From: a virus
Direction: 5' to 3' (one strand)
Length of the DNA stretch: 21,051 nt
IMG/VR virus record: IMGVR_UViG_3300042392_001083
Span: 1-21,051 of that record
In this document: positions 20,360 to 21,051 of the stretch, piece after piece
Position numbering within the stretch: the stretch's first letter is position 1
Layout: each line of letters begins with the position of its first letter
Program-made: the position numbers and the translations under genes
The notes under the pieces: generated by a model
Database searches by the model: none
What the model was told of the DNA's origin: nothing
What the model saw: the letters and a program-made list of their open reading frames with translations, nothing else

Positions 20360-20677
20360 ATGAAAATTGAAATCATCTTCCAAAAGTTAGGACTCGTTCC
20401 AGTAGGCACGAATGAAGCAGAGCAAACAATAAATATGCTTAATCCTTTAGGTAAGCCATTGAGCATCTATTTCAATTTCGTTGATGGAAAAGCAATAATG
20501 ACAATCGAATCTTGGGATGATAGAAACTCTATCGTAAGAGATTTTGAATTGGAACTGACAGATGCTTGCTGGCAAGATTTTCTTGTTCACGTTTTTACCA
20601 AGCACATCAGACCAATAGCGAAAGAAAGCTATCCAGAATTTGATGAATTAATTGAAGTATCTGCAACAATCAACTAA
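20360..20677 (+). CDS. Hypothetical protein after the fibre tip, 105 aa
   Basis: A 105-residue protein starting one base after the stop of the fibre-tip gene. It has a beta-type middle (LSIYFNFVDGKAIMTIESWD) and an acidic helical end (SYPEFDELIEVSA). It could be a small fibre chaperone given its position right after the tip gene, but no family is recognised. Its stop codon shares a base with the next start codon. Confidence 0.62.
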   Translation: MKIEIIFQKLGLVPVGTNEAEQTINMLNPLGKPLSIYFNFVDGKAIMTIESWDDRNSIVRDFELELTDACWQDFLVHVFTKHIRPIAKESYPEFDELIEVSATIN

Positions 20678-21051
20678 TGGAAGAATTTGATATCAATATC
20701 AAAATAGAGCAGATTGCTGATGAACTTGCAAAGAATGTAATTGAACGTGCAAGAAGGAATCTTGCAGTGACCAGAACAAGAACTGGATATCGCACAAAGA
20801 ATGGCGTAACAACACCATACAAGTACAAGTCAAAAGTAGATTCAAGTGGAAGGTTGAGTAGGTCATTAACTTATAATGTTGTTGTAAAAAAAAGTTTGTT
20901 CGACATTAAGTTCTACGGAAAAGGAACGCAGCAGTATGCAGATGTTGTTGAAGAAGGAAGAAAACCAAATTCGAAAAGACCACCAGTAAGTGCAATTCTG
21001 AACTGGATGTCTGTTAAAAAAATAAGGTCGAGAAGTGCAAGTGGAAGATTC
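20677..21051 (+). CDS. HK97 gp10-like tail completion protein (3' partial)
   Basis: Open to the window end (125 codons). The start is helical and basic (IADELAKNVIERARRNLAVT), then a basic loop (YRTKNGVTTPYKYKSKVDSS), GRLSRSLTYNVV, YADVVEEGRKPNSKRPPVSAILNWMSVKKIR. The 'YA.vVEeGRkp....PPv.aI..Wm..K.i' part is characteristic of HK97 gp10-type head-tail joining or tail completion proteins. Such genes usually lie near portal and connector genes; here one follows the fibre genes. Confidence 0.78.
   Translation, partial: MEEFDINIKIEQIADELAKNVIERARRNLAVTRTRTGYRTKNGVTTPYKYKSKVDSSGRLSRSLTYNVVVKKSLFDIKFYGKGTQQYADVVEEGRKPNSKRPPVSAILNWMSVKKIRSRSASGRF

Noticed and set aside
1-21051. Integrase, attachment sites, CRISPR arrays, insertion sequences
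   Set aside because: No gene or repeat pattern for any of these was seen, so lysogeny cannot be judged from this window.

Overview
The window reads as a segment of a tailed-phage genome (or prophage) from a host in the Bacteroidota. The evidence is a low-GC composition, tightly packed and overlapping genes, start codons preceded by A/C-rich G-poor leaders instead of Shine-Dalgarno sites, candidate promoters of the TTG/TAnnTTTG type, and several proteins that I recall from Bacteroidota phages (DUF6712-like connector, ParB-like plus terminase-small pair, fibre motifs such as YVPYTGAT). No integrase, polymerase, helicase, tRNA or CRISPR array is visible. A tail assembly chaperone, a tail-terminator-like domain and an HK97 gp10-like protein suggest a long-tailed virion. 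Both ends of the window cut through genes.

Layout. (1) 2-4906, plus strand: portal (5' end missing) with two extra C-terminal domains, head-tail connector, a tiny basic ORF, holin, zinc amidase endolysin, metallophosphoesterase, small protein. (2) 4895-13243, minus strand: a spanin-like overlapping pair and another membrane protein, two small proteins, terminase large subunit, winged-helix protein, a cytosine-C5 methyltransferase with a second long gene nested in another frame, then a replication block (two conserved unknowns, DnaA domain IV-like protein, small HTH protein, SSB-like protein with a DDDLPF tail) and four small unknown genes. (3) 13244-13368: divergent control region with a 12-bp direct repeat and a candidate minus-strand promoter. 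(4) 13369-14588, plus strand: VRR-NUC nuclease, sigma-factor-like protein, Cys-rich protein, then a strong terminator. (5) 14589-15066: the only long stretch without a protein gene. It holds the terminator, a candidate free-standing small RNA of about 100 nt with its own promoter and terminator, a cluster of short inverted repeats, an 80-bp pyrimidine tract and a TAACTTTG promoter box 5 nt before the next start codon. (6) 15067-21051, plus strand: small protein, lipoprotein, ParB-like protein, terminase small subunit candidate, tail assembly chaperone with a likely -1 frameshift or coupled extension, a tail-terminator/fibre fusion, a fibre-tip protein, an unknown, and a gp10-like protein cut by the window edge.

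How the parts work together. The divergent region at 13.3 kb probably fires the early replication/methylation block leftward and the nuclease/sigma-like block rightward. The structural genes on the plus strand at both ends would be late. The packaging genes are split: TerS-like and ParB-like on plus at 16-17 kb, TerL on minus at 6.6-7.9 kb. The lysis genes are also split, with holin and amidase on plus meeting the spanin-like pair tail to tail.

Most notable items: the gene nested inside the methyltransferase gene (8665-9345), the candidate small RNA (14742-14843) with an 11-nt internal complement to its terminator loop, the T9 slippery site in the tail chaperone gene, and the terminator/fibre fusion. 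All family names come from motif recognition only; no database search was possible.
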